64,000 nucleotides of DNA. Source: JBMYTN01 sp049604415 (lineage in GTDB: Bacteria > Pseudomonadota > Alphaproteobacteria > Rhodospirillales > Rhodospirillaceae). Each line of letters opens with the position of its first letter. The first letter of the stretch is position 1. The stretch lies in assembly GCA_049604415.1 (NCBI GenBank), contig JBMYTN010000014.1, positions 27,727-91,726 of the forward strand. Direction: 5' to 3'. A program made the translations under genes and the position numbers. Below, piece after piece: positions 41,208 to 50,666 of this stretch. Below the pieces are notes generated by a model. The model did no database searches. It worked only from the letters and a program-made list of their open reading frames with translations, and was not told where the DNA came from.

Positions 41208-42533
41208 ATGGACAGCCAAACCGACCCCATCCAAAGCGCTGAGGCTACGCCGGGCGGCATGACGGATCAACAGGCAACCAATGCCTTGGGGTTTTCCTGT
41301 GTCGGCCACGCCTTCGATCATGTCTTTGAGCCGATCTTCTTTGTCGTCGCCCTCGTCTTGCCGGTCGTCTTCGGTCTTCCCTTCGAGGTCGTCCTGACCC
41401 TGGTCTTGGGCGGTAAGCTGCTGATGGGGCTTGGGGCTCCGCTGGCCGGTCATCTTGGCGACCGCTGGGGGGCGGTGCGGATGATGACCATCTTCTTTTT
41501 GGGCACGGGGATCTCGGCCATTGCGGTTGGCCTAACCCAGGGCCCGGTCCAGATGGCCATCGCCTTGGGATTTCTTGGTTTGTTTGCCGGGATTTACCAC
41601 CCGGTCGGACTGGCGTGGTTGGTGCGCACGGCCCGCAAACGGGGCAAAGCACTGGGAATCAATGGGGCTTTTGGTGGTTTCGGTCCGGCCATCGGTGGCT
41701 TGGGTGCCGGATTACTGATCGATGTGGCCGGCTGGCGCTCGGCCTTTATCCTGCCCGGGGTCCTTTGTGTTCTGACCGGTCTGGCTTTCGCCTGGTATGC
41801 GGCCACAGGGCGCATTGTCGAGGGCACCGGCGATCGCAGCACCCAGAGTGCACCGGTGACCTCCCGGCGTGACGCGGTGAAGATCTACGGTCTGATCACG
41901 TTGGCCATGCTGGTCGGGGGCGTGATTTATCAGGCCACCCAATCGGGCATGCCCAAAATGTTCGAAGACCGGATTCCGGAGCTGGGCCTTTGGTTCGCAG
42001 CGCCCTTCGGCAGTGGCGGGCTGGACAGCGCCGGTCTGCCCGGGGGTGCCTTTGGCATCGGCATTGCCGTGGCCATTGTCTATGGCGTTGCGGGCTGCTT
42101 TCAGATTGTCTCCGGGTCTTTGGCGGATCGCTATTCTTTGCGCCGGGTTTATATCGCCATGTATCTGGTCCAGATCCCGGTTTTGCTCGCCGCTGCTCAC
42201 GTCACCGGACTGCCATTGATCCTGGTTATGATCCTGGCGGTCTGCGGCAATATCGGTGCCCTGCCAGCGGAGAACGCCTTACTGGCCCGCTACACACCGC
42301 TGAAATGGCGCTCCACGGCCTATGGCCTAAAATTCGTCATTGCCTTTGGCATCAGTGGTTTGGGTGTTCCCCTGGTCGCCTTTGTCCGCGCCGAAACCGG
42401 GGAGACCACGCTGCTGTTCCTGATCCTGGGTGGTTTGGCGGCCTTGATCGCCCTGGCTCTGACCAGGCTGCCAGGTGAAGAAGACTCCGCGCCGCCTGAG
42501 GTGACCTATCAGGACAATCGCGCCAGCGCCTGA
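41208..42533 (+). CDS. MFS transporter, 12 TM
   Basis: The 441-residue product has about twelve hydrophobic segments with MFS motif A-like KLLMGLGAPLAGHLGDRWGAVR in the first half and GSLADRYSLRRVYIAMYLVQ in the second. No drug-efflux signature is evident. ATG 41208 is chosen because AAGGA lies nine bases before it; a GTG at 41202 is possible. It follows the PuuA-like gene, so uptake or export of an amine-type substrate is plausible. The last codons overlap the convergent MetY fusion gene by 25 bases. Confidence 0.8.
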   Translation: MDSQTDPIQSAEATPGGMTDQQATNALGFSCVGHAFDHVFEPIFFVVALVLPVVFGLPFEVVLTLVLGGKLLMGLGAPLAGHLGDRWGAVRMMTIFFLGTGISAIAVGLTQGPVQMAIALGFLGLFAGIYHPVGLAWLVRTARKRGKALGINGAFGGFGPAIGGLGAGLLIDVAGWRSAFILPGVLCVLTGLAFAWYAATGRIVEGTGDRSTQSAPVTSRRDAVKIYGLITLAMLVGGVIYQATQSGMPKMFEDRIPELGLWFAAPFGSGGLDSAGLPGGAFGIGIAVAIVYGVAGCFQIVSGSLADRYSLRRVYIAMYLVQIPVLLAAAHVTGLPLILVMILAVCGNIGALPAENALLARYTPLKWRSTAYGLKFVIAFGISGLGVPLVAFVRAETGETTLLFLILGGLAALIALALTRLPGEEDSAPPEVTYQDNRASA

Positions 42534-44356
42534 GCCAGATCATCGATCAGGTCCTGGGCGGTTTCGATCCCGACCGACAGGCGGATGACTTCGTCGCCAG
42601 CGCCAGCGGCCACCCGTTGTTCATCGGTCAATTGCCTGTGGGTGGTCGACGCCGGGTGCAAGATCAGGCTGCGGGTGTCGCCAATATTGGCCAAGTGGCT
42701 GAACAGCTTGACGGTCTCCACCAGTTTGACCCCAGCCTCGAAGCCGCCTTTCAGGCCAAAAGTGAACACGCCGCCAGGGCCTTTGGGCAGGTAATGCTCC
42801 GCCAGGCTTCGATAGGGGCTGTCGGACAGGCTGGCATGGGAGACCCAGGCCACTTGGTCATGGCCATTCAGGAACGTGGCCACGGCTTTGGCGTTGTCCA
42901 CATGGCGGTCCATGCGCAAGGGCAGGGTCTCAATGCCGGTGATGGTTAGGAAGGCATTCATCGGGGCCAGACTGGGACCAAAATCACGCAAAGCAACCGC
43001 CCGCGCCTTGGTGGTGAAGGCGAAATCGCCAAAGGTCTCGTGGAAGGTCAGGCCGTGATAGGCCGGTTCCGGTTGAGACAAGGAGGGGAATTTGTCACTG
43101 GCCGACCAGTCGAAGGTGCCTTTTTCGACCACGGCCCCACCGACCGCATTGCCATGGCCGGACAGAAATTTGGTCGTCGAATGAACAATCAGATCCGCCC
43201 CATGATCAAAGGGGCGACACAGATAAGGCGTGGCCAGAGTGTTGTCGACAATCAGCGGCAGGCCATGGGCTTCTGCCACCCGGGCAATGGCCTCCAGATC
43301 GACCACCACACCGCCGGGATTGGCCAGCAGCTCTAAGAAAATCGCCTTGGTGCTCGGCCCGATGGCGCGGGCGAAATTGTCTGGATCGGAGGGGTCGACA
43401 AAATCGCAATGCCAGCCCAGCCGCTTAAAGGACAATCCGAACTGGGTCAGGGAGCCACCATAGAGGTTGCGGGAGGCGAGAAAGGAATCGCCGGGCTCCA
43501 GCAAGGTGAAGAAGGTCAGGAATTGTGCCGCATGGCCGGATCCGCAACACACAGCAGCCCGCCCGCCTTCCAGGGCCGCGATGCGCTCTTCCAACACACT
43601 GACGGTGGGGTTGGTCAGCCGGGAATAGATGTAGCCAAAGCGGTGCAGATTAAACAGCGAGGCCGCCTGGTCCACATCCTCGAACACATAGGATGTGGTT
43701 TGGTAGACCGGTGTGGTCCGCGCCCCGGTGGTCGGGTCTGGGGCAGAACCGGCATGGACCGCCAAGGTCTCAATGCCATAGGTCTTTGGGGCAGAACCGG
43801 ACTCAGGGGGTGGCTCATCCATGGGCTTGAGGCTGCCCGAAGCCGGAGCCCGGTGCGGTTTGTTGGTGATCAGCCCCGTATTCACCCCGGACCAGGACAG
43901 CTCTCCGCCTAAGCGACCAAATTCAATTTTTGGACAACGGTCCATAATCACCGTCAGGCCAGCGGCTTCGGCGCGTTCTGCGGCGGGATCATTGCGCACG
44001 GTCAATTGCATCCAGATTGTGGCAATGCCCTTTTCACCGGCCAAGGCAATGGCTTCGTCGGTGATCACCCCGGCGGCCTCTGAATTGCGGAAAATATCGA
44101 CCATGTCGAAGGGATCCGAGATTTCCGCCAAAGAGGCATAGACCGTTTCCCCCAGGATCTGTTTCCCAGCCTGGCCCGGATTGACCGGGATTACCCGGTA
44201 GCCTTTGTCCTGCAGATATTTCATCACCAAAAAACTGGGCCGGTTCCAATTGGAGGAGGCACCGACCATGGCGATGGTTTGGGTGGTGGACAGGACGCGG
44301 CGCAACAGGCCTTCCGGATAGACCAAGGGGGCAGGGGCGGTGGACATGTCGGACAT
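42509..44356 (-). CDS. Fusion of a CoA-binding domain and MetY-type O-acetylhomoserine aminocarboxypropyltransferase
   Basis: This 615-residue polypeptide holds two domains. Residues about 12-165 form a Rossmann-like CoA_binding domain (TIAMVGASSNWNRPSFLVMKYLQDKGYRVIPVNPG; YccU/YneT type). Residues about 190-615 form a PLP gamma-family Cys/Met enzyme: YGIETLAVHAGSAPDPTTGARTTPVYQTTSYVF, YIYSRLTNPTVSVLEERIAALEGG, and the PLP lysine in IVHSTTKFLSGHG. It resembles MetY, which makes homocysteine or methionine from O-acetylhomoserine plus sulfide or methanethiol. The two parts are usually separate neighbouring genes; here they are one reading frame with a linker of about 25 residues. No stop or frameshift is seen between them. 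Confidence 0.82.
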   Translation of the reverse strand: MSDMSTAPAPLVYPEGLLRRVLSTTQTIAMVGASSNWNRPSFLVMKYLQDKGYRVIPVNPGQAGKQILGETVYASLAEISDPFDMVDIFRNSEAAGVITDEAIALAGEKGIATIWMQLTVRNDPAAERAEAAGLTVIMDRCPKIEFGRLGGELSWSGVNTGLITNKPHRAPASGSLKPMDEPPPESGSAPKTYGIETLAVHAGSAPDPTTGARTTPVYQTTSYVFEDVDQAASLFNLHRFGYIYSRLTNPTVSVLEERIAALEGGRAAVCCGSGHAAQFLTFFTLLEPGDSFLASRNLYGGSLTQFGLSFKRLGWHCDFVDPSDPDNFARAIGPSTKAIFLELLANPGGVVVDLEAIARVAEAHGLPLIVDNTLATPYLCRPFDHGADLIVHSTTKFLSGHGNAVGGAVVEKGTFDWSASDKFPSLSQPEPAYHGLTFHETFGDFAFTTKARAVALRDFGPSLAPMNAFLTITGIETLPLRMDRHVDNAKAVATFLNGHDQVAWVSHASLSDSPYRSLAEHYLPKGPGGVFTFGLKGGFEAGVKLVETVKLFSHLANIGDTRSLILHPASTTHRQLTDEQRVAAGAGDEVIRLSVGIETAQDLIDDLAQALARLS

Positions 44357-44407
44357 GGGAGTACCTGTTTTGCGCTGGGGCGGGGGAGGGAAAGGCTGGT
44401 AGGCGCT

Positions 44408-45151
44408 TTACTCGGTCAGGAAGGCGCGATGGTCTTGGGCAATATGGGCGGCGGTTTGGTCCAGAAAGGCCTGTCCGGCCTCCGGCGTGGCCAAGGATGG
44501 GTCAGAGCCCATGCGACCATCCGGGAAGGTGGCGCGGAAATTCCGGCTGTCGGTAAACCGACCCATGGGCCCGATGCGCGGTTCCAGCTCCCGTTGATCG
44601 GTCAGGTCCGGGTGCAGGGCCCAGGTGACCGCCAGCTCGCTCGGGGTCGCATGCTGCCCCTCGCTGTCGCCGTAATACTCCTTGGTCAGACGGGCAACCG
44701 GTGGGGTCAGAAACCAACTGCACAGGCGGCATTGGACATCTGGTGCCTCACCACCGTCACGACGCCGGTTTTCCTCATAAATCTCATAAAACGCGGCTTG
44801 TACCGAAGGGATGTTGCCGCCATGGCCGTTGATAAACAGGAACCGCTTAAACCCATGGCTGGAAAGGGAGTCGACCCAATCCCGGACCAAAGCGATCAGG
44901 GTGGAGGGGCGCAAGGTCATGGATCCAGGGAAGGACATATGATGATGCGCCATGCCCACCGGGATCACAGGGGCGACGGGGACAGAGAGCGTTTCACCCA
45001 CCCGGTCTGCCATGGCCTCTGCGGTCAGGGCATCGGTCCCGATCAAGCCGGTAGGGCCGTGCTGTTCCGTGGATCCGATGGGAATGATGATACCGCTGCC
45101 ATCTTGCAAATAGGCTTCAACGGCAGGCCAATTCATCAGGGCAAGGCGCAT
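44408..45151 (-). CDS. Creatininase family amidohydrolase
   Basis: The 247-residue product has the creatininase fold with the Zn/Mn ligands in IPIGSTEQHGPTGLIGTDALTAEAMADRVG (Glu, His, Asp) and in KRFLFINGHGGN (His), plus PVIPVGMAHHHMSFPG and GQHATPSELAVTWAL (Glu). Family members hydrolyse creatinine-like or formamide substrates; some act in riboflavin/cofactor metabolism (MftE-like). Substrate is not predictable. It is upstream of the MetY fusion on the same strand, with a 51-base gap, so co-transcription is likely. Confidence 0.8.
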   Translation of the reverse strand: MRLALMNWPAVEAYLQDGSGIIIPIGSTEQHGPTGLIGTDALTAEAMADRVGETLSVPVAPVIPVGMAHHHMSFPGSMTLRPSTLIALVRDWVDSLSSHGFKRFLFINGHGGNIPSVQAAFYEIYEENRRRDGGEAPDVQCRLCSWFLTPPVARLTKEYYGDSEGQHATPSELAVTWALHPDLTDQRELEPRIGPMGRFTDSRNFRATFPDGRMGSDPSLATPEAGQAFLDQTAAHIAQDHRAFLTE

Positions 45152-45387
45152 GGTTCGAAGGGCTCCGAGTGATCAGGGGAGGGGTCTGGCTCTGGAGATA
45201 GGCGTGGGGGTCAGACCGATCAAGCAACCGGACGGTTGCCTGCGCTGGACGACGCTCCCCCGCAGGGAGATGCTCGGCTCTGGACAGAGACCGGTTCCAG
45301 AGCGACAATCAAGCCTTACGCGATGGCTTTATGTCCATGCCTTGGTTGTCCCCATTTGGTCCGCAACAAGAGTGAAGTGACGCATTC

Positions 45388-46971
45388 ATGGACGGATTGC
45401 GCCCGTTGTCTCTTCCGGTGATTGCCAGAGCTGCCGCACAAGATGGGGCGGGCCTGCTGGATTATGGCGCTGATCCCATGGTCGATCCGCTTGCGAGACC
45501 CTTGGCCGCGTCAGAGCAGCCCTTGGTGCTGCTGGTGGAGGATTCTGCTGCCCAGGCGCGGGCCTATCTAACCTATATGGCCAATCTGCCCTGCCGGGTC
45601 GATCATGTGGAGACCGGGGCGGATGCTCTGGAGAAAATCCGCAGCGATCTTCCGACCTTGGTTTTGCTCGACATCAATCTGCCGGACGGCAGTGGCATTG
45701 ATGTCCTGAAAACCTTGCGCGCTGAGGCCAATAAAACAGCGGTGGTGATGATCACATCCCATGGCTCGATCAATATGGCTGTGGACGCGATGGCTGCCGG
45801 TGCCATCGACTTTTTGGTCAAACCATTCAATCAAGACCGCTTGCGGGTGACGGTCGGCAATGTGCTGGAACGGCTGGAGTTGACCCGCCAGGTTGAAACC
45901 TTGAAGGCGGGGGCCAGCCTGCAACGCTTTCAGGGCTTTGTCGGGTCGTCACCGCAAATGCAGCAGGTGTTTTCCATCCTGACTTCAGCAGCGGGATCGA
46001 TGGCGACCGTGTTTATCACCGGGGAAAGCGGGACCGGTAAGGAAGTGGCCGCAGAAACGCTCCATCGCCAAAGCCCGCGCCATCGCGGGGCCTTTGTCCC
46101 GATCAATTGCGCTGCGATCCCGACAGATCTGATGGAAAGCGAGATCTTTGGCCATGTCAAAGGGGCCTTTACCGGTGCGGTCAGCGATCGGGAGGGAGCT
46201 GCTCAGCGGGCGCATGGCGGCACCCTGTTCCTAGATGAAATCTGCGAAATGGACCCCAATCTGCAAACCAAGCTGTTGCGGTTTTTGCAGACCGGCAAAG
46301 TGCAGAAAGTCGGCGGCGATCAAGCGGTTCCGGTGGATGTGCGTATTGTCTGCGCCACCAATCGGGATCCGTTGCGGGAGGTTCAGGATGGCCGGTTTCG
46401 CGAAGACCTGTATTACCGCCTGCATGTGATCCCCGTGCATCTGCCGCCCTTGCGCGATCGCGGCAAAGATGTGGTCGCGATTGCCCGCTATTACCTGGAC
46501 CGCATTGTGGCTGAAGAGGGCAAGCAGTTCCGTGGCTTTTCGCCAGAGGCCGAACAGGTCATTGCCCGCTTTTCCTGGCCAGGCAATGTGCGGCAAATGG
46601 TCAATGTGTTGCGCAATATTGTGGTCTTGAATGATGGTGACCAGATCACCGTCGATCTGCTGCCCATCGCATTGGTGACAGAGGAGGATCAGCTGCCCTC
46701 AGGGGCGTGGACGGTCAAGCCCGCTGCACCGCAGGCCCATGTTCCCGAAGGGAACGCAGCATCCTCCCCTGGTCAAAACACCCTTCAAAGCAGCTTTTAC
46801 CCCGAGGCGCCAGCGGATCAGCCCGCTGTCCAACCCCTGTGGCGGACAGAGCGCGAAGCCATTGAACGAGCCATTGCCCATTGCAACGGCAATATTGTTC
46901 GGGCCGCAGGCTTGCTGGAAGTTAGCCCGTCAACGCTCTATCGCAAACGCCAAGCCTGGGAAGACCGGTGA
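45388..46971 (+). CDS. Sigma-54-dependent response regulator (NtrC/LuxO type)
   Basis: This 527-residue regulator has a receiver domain (residues about 50-165; PLVLLVEDSAAQARAYL, phospho-acceptor Asp in VLLDINLPDGSG, Lys in FLVKPFN). An AAA+ domain follows, with Walker A GESGTGKE, the GAFTGAVSDREGAAQRAHGG sigma-54 contact loop, Walker B GTLFLDEICEMD, and the second region of homology up to WPGNVRQMVN. The C-terminal Fis-type helix-turn-helix (NIVRAAGLLEVSPSTLYRKRQAW) binds DNA. The order and GAFTGA are those of NtrC-family activators that need sigma-54. No histidine kinase partner lies adjacent. The first 50 residues before the receiver are extra. Confidence 0.9.
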   Translation: MDGLRPLSLPVIARAAAQDGAGLLDYGADPMVDPLARPLAASEQPLVLLVEDSAAQARAYLTYMANLPCRVDHVETGADALEKIRSDLPTLVLLDINLPDGSGIDVLKTLRAEANKTAVVMITSHGSINMAVDAMAAGAIDFLVKPFNQDRLRVTVGNVLERLELTRQVETLKAGASLQRFQGFVGSSPQMQQVFSILTSAAGSMATVFITGESGTGKEVAAETLHRQSPRHRGAFVPINCAAIPTDLMESEIFGHVKGAFTGAVSDREGAAQRAHGGTLFLDEICEMDPNLQTKLLRFLQTGKVQKVGGDQAVPVDVRIVCATNRDPLREVQDGRFREDLYYRLHVIPVHLPPLRDRGKDVVAIARYYLDRIVAEEGKQFRGFSPEAEQVIARFSWPGNVRQMVNVLRNIVVLNDGDQITVDLLPIALVTEEDQLPSGAWTVKPAAPQAHVPEGNAASSPGQNTLQSSFYPEAPADQPAVQPLWRTEREAIERAIAHCNGNIVRAAGLLEVSPSTLYRKRQAWEDR

Positions 46972-46974
46972 CTC

Positions 46975-48540
46975 TCATGCCTGATTTTGCTGAGCCGGGA
47001 ACGCGGCGGTTTTCGGGATCAGAACCAACAGCGGCAAAACGCTTAGGCACAGCAGTCCAAGCCAAAGCCAGGTCTCGTTCATCGCCTCGGTGATGGCCGT
47101 GGCCCGGACCAGTTTTTCTGCCACCGCGACCAACAAGGGATCGACCAGATCCGGATCAATCGGGGTGCCGTCAAACTGATCCAGCCATTTCAGTCCGATA
47201 TGCTCCGCCATGCTGCGATCCCCGGCGAGCAGGGCGGATTGCATGCCTTCTCCAATGGCTTGGGCGCGCAGGCTTAAATACAGATCGATGCAGCCCAACC
47301 CGACCGCGCCGCCCAAATTGCGCATCAGGTTAAACAGGGTCGAGGCATACCCGACCCGTTCCGGCGGCAACAGCGCCATCGCCATGGCCGTGGCGGGCAA
47401 CACGCAAAGCAACACCGCTGCCCCCCGGAGCACCTGGGGCCAGAACTGATCGTCAAAGCCAGACTCGGTGGTTTGAAAGCCATTGGCTGCACAGCCCATG
47501 GCGAACAGGCCAAAGCCAACGGCACTGAGCATGCGGCAGTCATAGCGATCAACCACCAGCGCGCTTGGCGCAGCGGCCAACAATTGCGCAGCGCCCATGA
47601 CGATCATGACCGTCCCGATCTGCAGGGGACCCATCTCCATCACCAGGCCCAAATAGACCGGCAACAGATAGACGGCACCAAAAATACCCATGCCCAGCAC
47701 GAAGGACAGCACACAGGAAATGGCAAATCCACGTTCCTGGAACAGGGTGAGGTCGAGGATGGGTTCCGGCGCGCGCAGCAGCGATCGAATGGCCAGTCCC
47801 ACCAGGCTCACCATGCCCAGCGGCAGCAGCCAGGAAGACAGCGTGGCCCAGTCCAGCTCATCAAGATATTTCAACCCGACTTCCAACCCGATCAGCGCCA
47901 GGGCGGTCAGGATCAGAGCACCAAAGGACAGGCGGGTCAGGCAGCCGGGTTCGCGGGAGGTGTCCAGGACCGGATGGCGGAAAAAACACAATGCGGCCAA
48001 GCCAATGGGCACATTGATAAAAAACACCCAGTGCCAGGTAAGGGCATCGGTGATGGTTCCGCCGACCCAAGGCCCAACGGTCGGCGCGAGCATGGCGAAA
48101 CTGCCCGCCACGGCGGTGGCTTTTGGTTGATCTTTTTGCTCGAACAACAAAAAGACCGCCGAAAATACTAAGGGGATCATCCCACCGGCGAACAGGCCCT
48201 GAAAAGCCCGACAGGCAATCAACATCTCTGGCGATGTGGACAGACCGCAGGCGACGCTGAACACAATGAAACCGCTCAAAAACAATCCGAAAGCGCGGCC
48301 CATCCCCAGCCCATTGAGAAACCGCCCAGACAGGGCAATGCCCAGCACTTCAGCGGTCAAATAGGCTGTCTGGATCCAAACCAGCAGACCGTCTTCCATC
48401 AGCAGATCGTCTTGGATCACCACCAGGGAACTGGCCACCACCTGGATATCCAGAATGGCCATGAACATGGCAGTGCACAGCGCAAGAAAAGCCGACCAGC
48501 GACCGAGCTTGCTGGTTGCACCATCAGGGGCAGGGGCCAT
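46975..48540 (-). CDS. DHA2 family (EmrB/QacA) drug efflux MFS transporter
   Basis: The 521-residue product has about fourteen membrane helices. The first shows the DHA2-type motif LCTAMFMAILDIQVVASSLVVIQDDL. Later elements are WIQTAYLTAEVLGIALSGRFLNGLGMGRAF, the motif C-like AMLAPTVGPWVGGTITDALTWHWVFFINVPIG, and the second-half repeats. EmrB/QacA transporters export hydrophobic drugs using the proton gradient, usually with an EmrA/TolC partner, and none is adjacent. The gene convergently meets the sigma-54 regulator with a four-base gap. ATG 48540 or 48543 are both possible. Confidence 0.85.
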   Translation of the reverse strand: MAPAPDGATSKLGRWSAFLALCTAMFMAILDIQVVASSLVVIQDDLLMEDGLLVWIQTAYLTAEVLGIALSGRFLNGLGMGRAFGLFLSGFIVFSVACGLSTSPEMLIACRAFQGLFAGGMIPLVFSAVFLLFEQKDQPKATAVAGSFAMLAPTVGPWVGGTITDALTWHWVFFINVPIGLAALCFFRHPVLDTSREPGCLTRLSFGALILTALALIGLEVGLKYLDELDWATLSSWLLPLGMVSLVGLAIRSLLRAPEPILDLTLFQERGFAISCVLSFVLGMGIFGAVYLLPVYLGLVMEMGPLQIGTVMIVMGAAQLLAAAPSALVVDRYDCRMLSAVGFGLFAMGCAANGFQTTESGFDDQFWPQVLRGAAVLLCVLPATAMAMALLPPERVGYASTLFNLMRNLGGAVGLGCIDLYLSLRAQAIGEGMQSALLAGDRSMAEHIGLKWLDQFDGTPIDPDLVDPLLVAVAEKLVRATAITEAMNETWLWLGLLCLSVLPLLVLIPKTAAFPAQQNQA

Positions 48541-48849
48541 CACAGGCCTGATCCTTTAATCAAAAAAATCAAACTGTCACGCATCTGTCTGTGGCCCGGA
48601 TCCTACTGCCCTATCCGCAACAACTGACTTCCCCGAAGGGCCGGAAGCTTTTGTTTTGGCGCGATATCGAAGCCCGGTACCGGATCCGCTTCGGCTGGAA
48701 ACGCTCTGGGTTTCGAAAAATGCTCTACTTCCTTAAGCGCTGCAAGCATCACCATGGTTCCAGGGAATGACAAAAGGGGATCCGATGGCTCGGATCCCCT
48801 GTGGTCAGTGACGTGGTTTTGCCCAAGGCGTGCTTGGTGCGACAGCCTG
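48541..48849. other. Intergenic region between efflux gene and OmpA lipoprotein
   Basis: About 310 bases holding the OmpA gene terminator (48775-48805) and a promoter region for the transporter. I see no credible gene; an open frame on the minus strand here only extends out of the OmpA-gene region. Confidence 0.3.
48771..48805 (-). terminator. Intrinsic terminator after the OmpA-lipoprotein gene
   Basis: AGGGGATCCGA pairs with TCGGATCCCCT (11 bp, 4-base loop); on the minus strand it is followed by TTTTG. Confidence 0.85.
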
Positions 48850-49728
48850 TTACTGGCCGATGAAGATCGAAACCTGACGGTTGCGACGTTCGCGCACATT
48901 GGCTCCAGTGGCAACCGGCAGATTGGTCTCGCCTTCGGCCTGGGTCACCATATTGGCAGCCGGAACACCGGCAGCGACCAGGGCAGCCCGGACCGCTTCG
49001 GCGCGCTCTTGGGAGAGCTTCAGATTGTATCCCGGATCACCCACGGTGTCGGCCCAGCCGCGCAGCGCGATGGCATTGGTGGCACCGGCGAAACTGGCCG
49101 CCTCGGCAACGATGTTCAGGCCTTCCGGGGTGATTTCAGCGGAATTGAAGTCGAAATAGATGCTGAATTCCCGGGGCTCCGGATCGCCGCAGGCTTGCTC
49201 CATGGTGTTCAGATGCTTCAACAGGTTGTTTTTGCACATGTTGATGGCATCGGTATCCCAGCCTTCTTCCAGCTCTTCCACCCAGCAGTCATAGGCGACT
49301 TGAGCCTTGGCGGCGACTTGCGGGGTCCGCTCCTTACCGCAGCAGGAGACGATTTCCACCAGACGGGTGCGGAAGCCATAGACCTCGGCCAGATCCGCTT
49401 TCACGGTCCGTTGGGTCGGCCAATACAACTCGGTCAGGTTCCAGCGTTCCGGGTTGACCGGACCGACTTCATTCCCGGCGGCGGCCTGTAGGCCCTTCTG
49501 AGCAAACAGTTCACCGTCGCGATAATCCAGCTCGTTGTCATATTCCTTGACGGACAAGGCTTTATATTCAACAGCCAGAGCCTGGGTGAAGGCATTGCCG
49601 CCGGACGGTGCGGTTTGCTGCAGCTTTCGCACATCGGCACCGGTGCCGAAATTATAGGGAACCGCGTTGGAACACGCGGATACGATCAGCGCGAGGATCA
49701 CCGCGCCAACAAGGTTAGAGATGCGCAT
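48850..49728 (-). CDS. OmpA family outer-membrane lipoprotein
   Basis: The 292-residue product has a lipoprotein signal: VGAVILALIVSAC with Cys19 as the lipidation site. A long N-terminal domain of about 150 residues with four cysteines in VSCCGKERTPQ...YDCWVEEL and a Trp-rich patch follows. The C-terminal OmpA domain (residues about 190-290) shows EFSIYFDFNSAEITPEG, ALRGWADTVGDPGYNLKLSQERAEAVRAALVAAG and ETNLPVATGANVRERRNRQVSIFI. This domain binds peptidoglycan. The N-terminal half is unlike Pal and points to a specialised envelope role. The terminator downstream is strong. Confidence 0.85.
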   Translation of the reverse strand: MRISNLVGAVILALIVSACSNAVPYNFGTGADVRKLQQTAPSGGNAFTQALAVEYKALSVKEYDNELDYRDGELFAQKGLQAAAGNEVGPVNPERWNLTELYWPTQRTVKADLAEVYGFRTRLVEIVSCCGKERTPQVAAKAQVAYDCWVEELEEGWDTDAINMCKNNLLKHLNTMEQACGDPEPREFSIYFDFNSAEITPEGLNIVAEAASFAGATNAIALRGWADTVGDPGYNLKLSQERAEAVRAALVAAGVPAANMVTQAEGETNLPVATGANVRERRNRQVSIFIGQ

Positions 49729-49851
49729 GGATGGACACTCCCGGTTTGGGTGCGGTTGCGAAAAGATCCGCTACCCTAGCAGGGAATTTCCTAGCCTGAA
49801 AGTCGTAATTCCAGCTAATTAATGTGGATACTGATATGCGACCTTATTGCC

Positions 49852-50661
49852 TCAGTATAAACTTCGCGTTGCAAAGGTCCCTGTACTGGGCTTGCTGCTT
49901 GGTACTGGCTTCGGCCCTGTCGCAGCGGCCGGGGGCACCGCAACGGCTGCAACGCGCAGCGGTTTGGTACTTGGCGGTGTTGGTTGGACCTTGGGTACCG
50001 CGATGGTCGGGGCGTTTTGGGTTGGCGGTTTCACCGCCAGAGGTGCCGTCCGTTCTGCCTTGTCCAAAGGCGGCTTAACCGAAGCGGTTTGCAAGCGCGG
50101 CTTGGACTGTATGGCGGGCACGGTGCCTTTGCGATTGTGGATAAAGCCATCGGCCTTATAGGGCCGTCCAAAGGCATTGGTGGCCGGGTGCATCAGGCGG
50201 ACTTTGCTCCAGTCATTGTTCTCTGAGACGTCCAGCACCGGCATATGCTCATAAATCTTGCCCCGGGTGGCCCGGTTCCAGCCCCAATTGGCATGGGACA
50301 CCTTGATCCGGCGCGGCCCTTCAATGGCCGTCACCACCGCAATATGGCCCCGCGACAAACGGCTGGTTTTGGGCATGGACAGGATCGAGCCCAAGGCCGG
50401 TTTGCTGTCACGCTTATATTTGCCTGCGGCACTGGCCCACCAGGTATGGGCATCGCCGCGCAATTGGATGCCGGAGACGAAGCGGGCATAGGGCACACAC
50501 CAGACAAAGGACTCCTTGCCGGTATATTTCGGCACCGCCATGGCGGTTTGCGGTTTGGAGGCGGGAACCCGGGAGGTGGTGCCACCACAGGCTGCCAGGG
50601 CAAAGAGGGTCAAAAGGGCCACAAAGGGCATGGCGAGACGACGCAAACGGATCACGGCCAT
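49852..50661 (-). CDS. CHAP-domain lipoprotein (putative peptidoglycan amidase)
   Basis: The 269-residue product has a signal peptide with a lipobox (LALLTLFALAAC-like LFALAAC followed by G, Cys about residue 25). The CHAP-like fold shows the catalytic Cys in SFVWCVPYARFVSG, the GHIAVVTAIEGPRRIKVSHANWG block (catalytic His and a downstream Asn). A Pro/Thr/Ala-rich, low-complexity C-terminal tail of about 100 residues (PPSTKPLRVAAVAVPPAAATG) is unusual and probably a flexible anchor or spacer. CHAP enzymes cleave peptide bonds in peptidoglycan, so a cell-wall remodelling role is inferred. Confidence 0.75.
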   Translation of the reverse strand: MAVIRLRRLAMPFVALLTLFALAACGGTTSRVPASKPQTAMAVPKYTGKESFVWCVPYARFVSGIQLRGDAHTWWASAAGKYKRDSKPALGSILSMPKTSRLSRGHIAVVTAIEGPRRIKVSHANWGWNRATRGKIYEHMPVLDVSENNDWSKVRLMHPATNAFGRPYKADGFIHNRKGTVPAIQSKPRLQTASVKPPLDKAERTAPLAVKPPTQNAPTIAVPKVQPTPPSTKPLRVAAVAVPPAAATGPKPVPSSKPSTGTFATRSLY

Positions 50662-50666
50662 GGGCC

